Part shown: positions 4,068-5,885 of the stretch, piece after piece
How positions within the stretch are numbered: position 1 is the first letter of the stretch
Layout of the letters: every line of letters begins with the position of its first letter
Assembly (NCBI GenBank): GCA_009697495.1
Contig: SHUN01000214.1
Location: 1 to 5,885 of the forward strand
Direction of reading: 5' to 3'
Length of the DNA stretch: 5,885 nucleotides
Source of the DNA: Bryobacterales bacterium
GTDB lineage: Bacteria; Acidobacteriota; Terriglobia; Bryobacterales; Bryobacteraceae
Notes under the pieces: model-generated
Told to the model about the DNA's origin: nothing
Seen by the model: only the letters and a program-made list of their open reading frames with translations
The model's database searches: none
Position numbers and translations under genes: made by a program

Positions 4068-5195
4068 ATGCAACGTCGCGACTTTTTGACATTACCAGCC
4101 GCGACAACCGCCGCGCTCGCCGCCGCCAAGGCCGACGAACTTCCCAAATATCGCGTCCACTCCAGCTACGCGCCCGCCGCGCAGCCCGGTATGCCGGGTC
4201 CCTTCCCCGGCCGCGTCGTCAACGTGCACGCCGCCCGTTCCATCAACGTTACAAACGGCAAAGCCGACCCCACCGTCGTGGCCGAAATGATCAGGCAGGG
4301 CCTGCTCGCGCTCACCGGCGAGAAGAATTACCGCGATGCTTGGCGGCGGTTCATTGCGCCCAATGACGTCGTTGGCATTAAGCTCAACTGCTCCGGCGCG
4401 CCGAAAATCTGTTCTCACCCGGTCGTCGTCGCCGAAATCGCCAAACAGCTAATCGCCACCGGCGTCCCGGCGAAAAACATTACCTGTTATGAGCGATTTC
4501 AGGAGCAGGTGGATTCGGCCAAGTACCCGGATTATCTGCCCGCGGGCGTCAATATTTGGGCCGCCAGCGGCGTCCGCGATGGCATCAACGGCTATGATCC
4601 GCGCACGTATGTGGAAGTGGATTTTTTCGGCGAAGACGATACCCGCTCCAACATCGTGCGCCACGTCAGTGAGCGCTTCACCAAAATCATCAACGTCCCC
4701 AACATGAAGGACCACGGCGCGGCCGGCGTCACCGGCTGCCTGAAAAACATCGCCTACGGCAGCTTTCACAACGTGGCCCGCTCGCACCGCTTTGAGAAGA
4801 CGAATACCTTTTCTTTTATCGGCACGCTGGCCGCCGTGGAGCCGCTCCGCTCGCGCACGGTTCTGCAAATCATGGACGGCCTGAAGGGCATCTGGCACGG
4901 CGGGCCGTTTCAATACGCGGACCGCTTCGGCTTCTATCCGGCGCGGATGCTATTTGGCACCGATCCGGTGGCCATCGACCGCCTGCTGATCGACATCATC
5001 GAAGAAAAGCGCAAGGCCGAAGGCGCGATCAGCGTTTTTAACCGCTCCATGGCTTACGGGAAAAAAGGCGACTTCCACAAGGATCCTAACGCCAATAATT
5101 TCATTCGCGAACCAGGGCATGTCGAGTTCGCGGGCGGCCTGGGCCTCGGCGTCTTCGACAAATCCAAAATCACGCTGAAGGAGATCCGCCTGTGA
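4068..5195 (+). CDS. DUF362 domain protein with twin-arginine signal
   Basis: A 375-residue exported protein of a widespread family without an established reaction. MQRRDFLTLPAATTAALAAA (1-20) is a Tat-type signal (RRDFL). DUF362-type landmarks follow. NDVVGIKLNCSG (99-110) is the 'D.V.iK.N' motif. HPVVVAEIAKQLIATG (117-132) and ITCYER (138-143) form the helix-strand pair. FTKIINVPNMKDH (204-216) leads to GVTGCLKNIAYGS (220-232), the 'lK.H...g.T..lKN..G' core. Next come VLQIMDGLKGIWHGGP (265-280) and GTDPVAIDRLLIDIIE (297-312). Cysteines at 108, 115, 140 and 224 are scattered and do not form a ferredoxin-like cluster, unlike DUF362 proteins fused to 4Fe-4S domains. The start follows from the signal peptide. 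The stop overlaps the next start (GTGA), so the two are coupled. The RidA-like gene diverges upstream. Confidence 0.88.
   Translation: MQRRDFLTLPAATTAALAAAKADELPKYRVHSSYAPAAQPGMPGPFPGRVVNVHAARSINVTNGKADPTVVAEMIRQGLLALTGEKNYRDAWRRFIAPNDVVGIKLNCSGAPKICSHPVVVAEIAKQLIATGVPAKNITCYERFQEQVDSAKYPDYLPAGVNIWAASGVRDGINGYDPRTYVEVDFFGEDDTRSNIVRHVSERFTKIINVPNMKDHGAAGVTGCLKNIAYGSFHNVARSHRFEKTNTFSFIGTLAAVEPLRSRTVLQIMDGLKGIWHGGPFQYADRFGFYPARMLFGTDPVAIDRLLIDIIEEKRKAEGAISVFNRSMAYGKKGDFHKDPNANNFIREPGHVEFAGGLGLGVFDKSKITLKEIRL
5178..5183 (+). promoter_or_regulatory. Ribosome binding site for the gene after DUF362
   Basis: AAGGAG inside the last DUF362 codons lies 8 bases before the GTG at 5192. It supports that start and a translationally coupled pair. 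Confidence 0.8.
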
Positions 5196-5885
5196 CCGGG
5201 GTGCTGCTGCTGGCCGCCGCGCTGCCCGGCTTGTTTGTCGATGCCGATCCGTCGCCCGCGCTGCTCGGTGCGCAGTTAGATTGCGTCAACATCCCCGCCG
5301 CCCGCGCCGAAGCGTGGAAAGGCCAGTGCGCCACCGTCGTCGATCCGGCCGCGCTGACGAAACTTCCCTCCCCCGGTGTGCGCTATCGGATGAATGAAGC
5401 GCGCGCCTCCAGCGCGCCGTGGGTGGATTCCAACGGCGCCCGCTACGCTCGGGGCATTAAGGGAACAGCGCTGATCGCCGCCGGCGATGGCAATGCCGCC
5501 CTCGCCGCGGCGGAGGCCCACGCTTTCGGTGCGGGCGCGCTGATCACCGCCGGGCCGAAGGATTGGAAGGCTTTTGGCGAGATGCGCAAATTCCTGGCCG
5601 CGCTTCCGGGCGGCGATCTGCCAGCGCTCGCCAACATCGGCTTTCTGGACGATGGCTCGCCCGCGGCTGCCGAGAACATGATTTTGCTGTTGCGCCGCAA
5701 TCTGTTGTTCCGCGTTGTCACCACTCCGGACGCCAGGCTCGACGTCAACGTGAAACCGAAATCCGGCGATCCCAACGCCGTTGCCTACGAAGTCCGCCAA
5801 AAGCTGACCGATTCCAAACGGCTGCTTCGTCTTTACGGCAGTGAAGTGGTGGTCGCCCGTCTCTCCGGCAATGCCACGCGCCGCC
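5192..5885 (+). CDS. Secreted protein of unknown family, partial (C-terminus outside the window)
   Basis: The frame is open from the GTG at 5192 to the window edge, 231 codons with strong G/C third-position bias and no stop. The GTG overlaps the DUF362 stop (GTGA) and has an AAGGAG 8 bases upstream, so the start is secure. Residues 1-13 (MTGVLLLAAALPG) form a short hydrophobic leader, probably a signal peptide. Recognisable but unnamed features follow: an APWVDSNGARYARG segment (75-88), an Ala-rich helix NAALAAAEAHAFGAGAL (101-117), DLPALANIGFLDDGSP (142-157), a helix-strand NMILLLRRNLLFRVV (162-176), and LLRLYGSEVVVARLSG (211-226). I recall similar proteins in Acidobacteria and Verrucomicrobia, described only as hypothetical, and cannot assign a function. 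An alpha/beta enzyme or carbohydrate-related role is possible but unsupported. Confidence 0.85.
   Translation, partial: MTGVLLLAAALPGLFVDADPSPALLGAQLDCVNIPAARAEAWKGQCATVVDPAALTKLPSPGVRYRMNEARASSAPWVDSNGARYARGIKGTALIAAGDGNAALAAAEAHAFGAGALITAGPKDWKAFGEMRKFLAALPGGDLPALANIGFLDDGSPAAAENMILLLRRNLLFRVVTTPDARLDVNVKPKSGDPNAVAYEVRQKLTDSKRLLRLYGSEVVVARLSGNATRR

Noticed and set aside
5276..5800. Long minus-strand frame opposite the last gene
   Set aside because: The plus-strand frame has a strong ribosome site, GTGA coupling, a signal peptide and uninterrupted coding character; the minus frame is its antisense shadow.
1..5885. CRISPR array, riboswitch, toxin-antitoxin pair or phage genes
   Set aside because: No regularly spaced repeats, recognisable aptamer core, toxin-like pair or phage structural gene could be seen on either strand.

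Overview
The window looks like chromosomal DNA from a GC-rich Gram-negative soil bacterium, most likely an Acidobacteriota of the Solibacter/Bryobacter type. This is an inference from gene content: several exported proteins with twin-arginine (RR) signals (an amidohydrolase, a DUF362 protein, a RidA-family protein), a signal-peptide-bearing outer-membrane beta-barrel protein, frequent GTG starts, and an intergenic palindromic repeat. No taxonomic marker gene is present.

Layout. (1) 1-570: on the minus strand, the 5' end of an Amidohydro_2-type hydrolase, preceded by the remains of a membrane-protein gene. That remnant is split by a 142-bp palindromic, MITE-like insertion flanked by perfect 9-bp direct repeats. 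(2) 571-1431: a non-coding stretch, then a two-gene plus-strand unit in visibly less GC-rich DNA: a 64-residue DUF5678-like protein and a retropepsin-like aspartic protease. (3) 1472-2381: minus strand, a tRNA-Leu(UAG) with encoded CCA, preceded by a short PaaK-like protein that has lost the ATP-binding core. (4) 2469-3610: plus strand, an outer-membrane beta-barrel protein and nadD (NAD biosynthesis). (5) 3601-4041: minus strand, a RidA-family protein with an export signal; its stop codon overlaps the nadD stop inside a 10-bp palindrome. (6) 4068-5885: plus strand, a Tat-exported DUF362 protein, translationally coupled by a GTGA overlap to an unidentified secreted protein that runs off the window.

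How the parts relate. nadD is the only clear core-metabolism enzyme. The DUF362 gene and its coupled partner form the clearest operon. The RidA-like gene diverges from that operon with only 26 bp between the start codons, so their promoters must overlap. The DUF5678/retropepsin pair is the most system-like unknown unit. The palindromic insertion with target duplication is the clearest structural event, because removing it in silico restores a reading frame that ends just ahead of the amidohydrolase.
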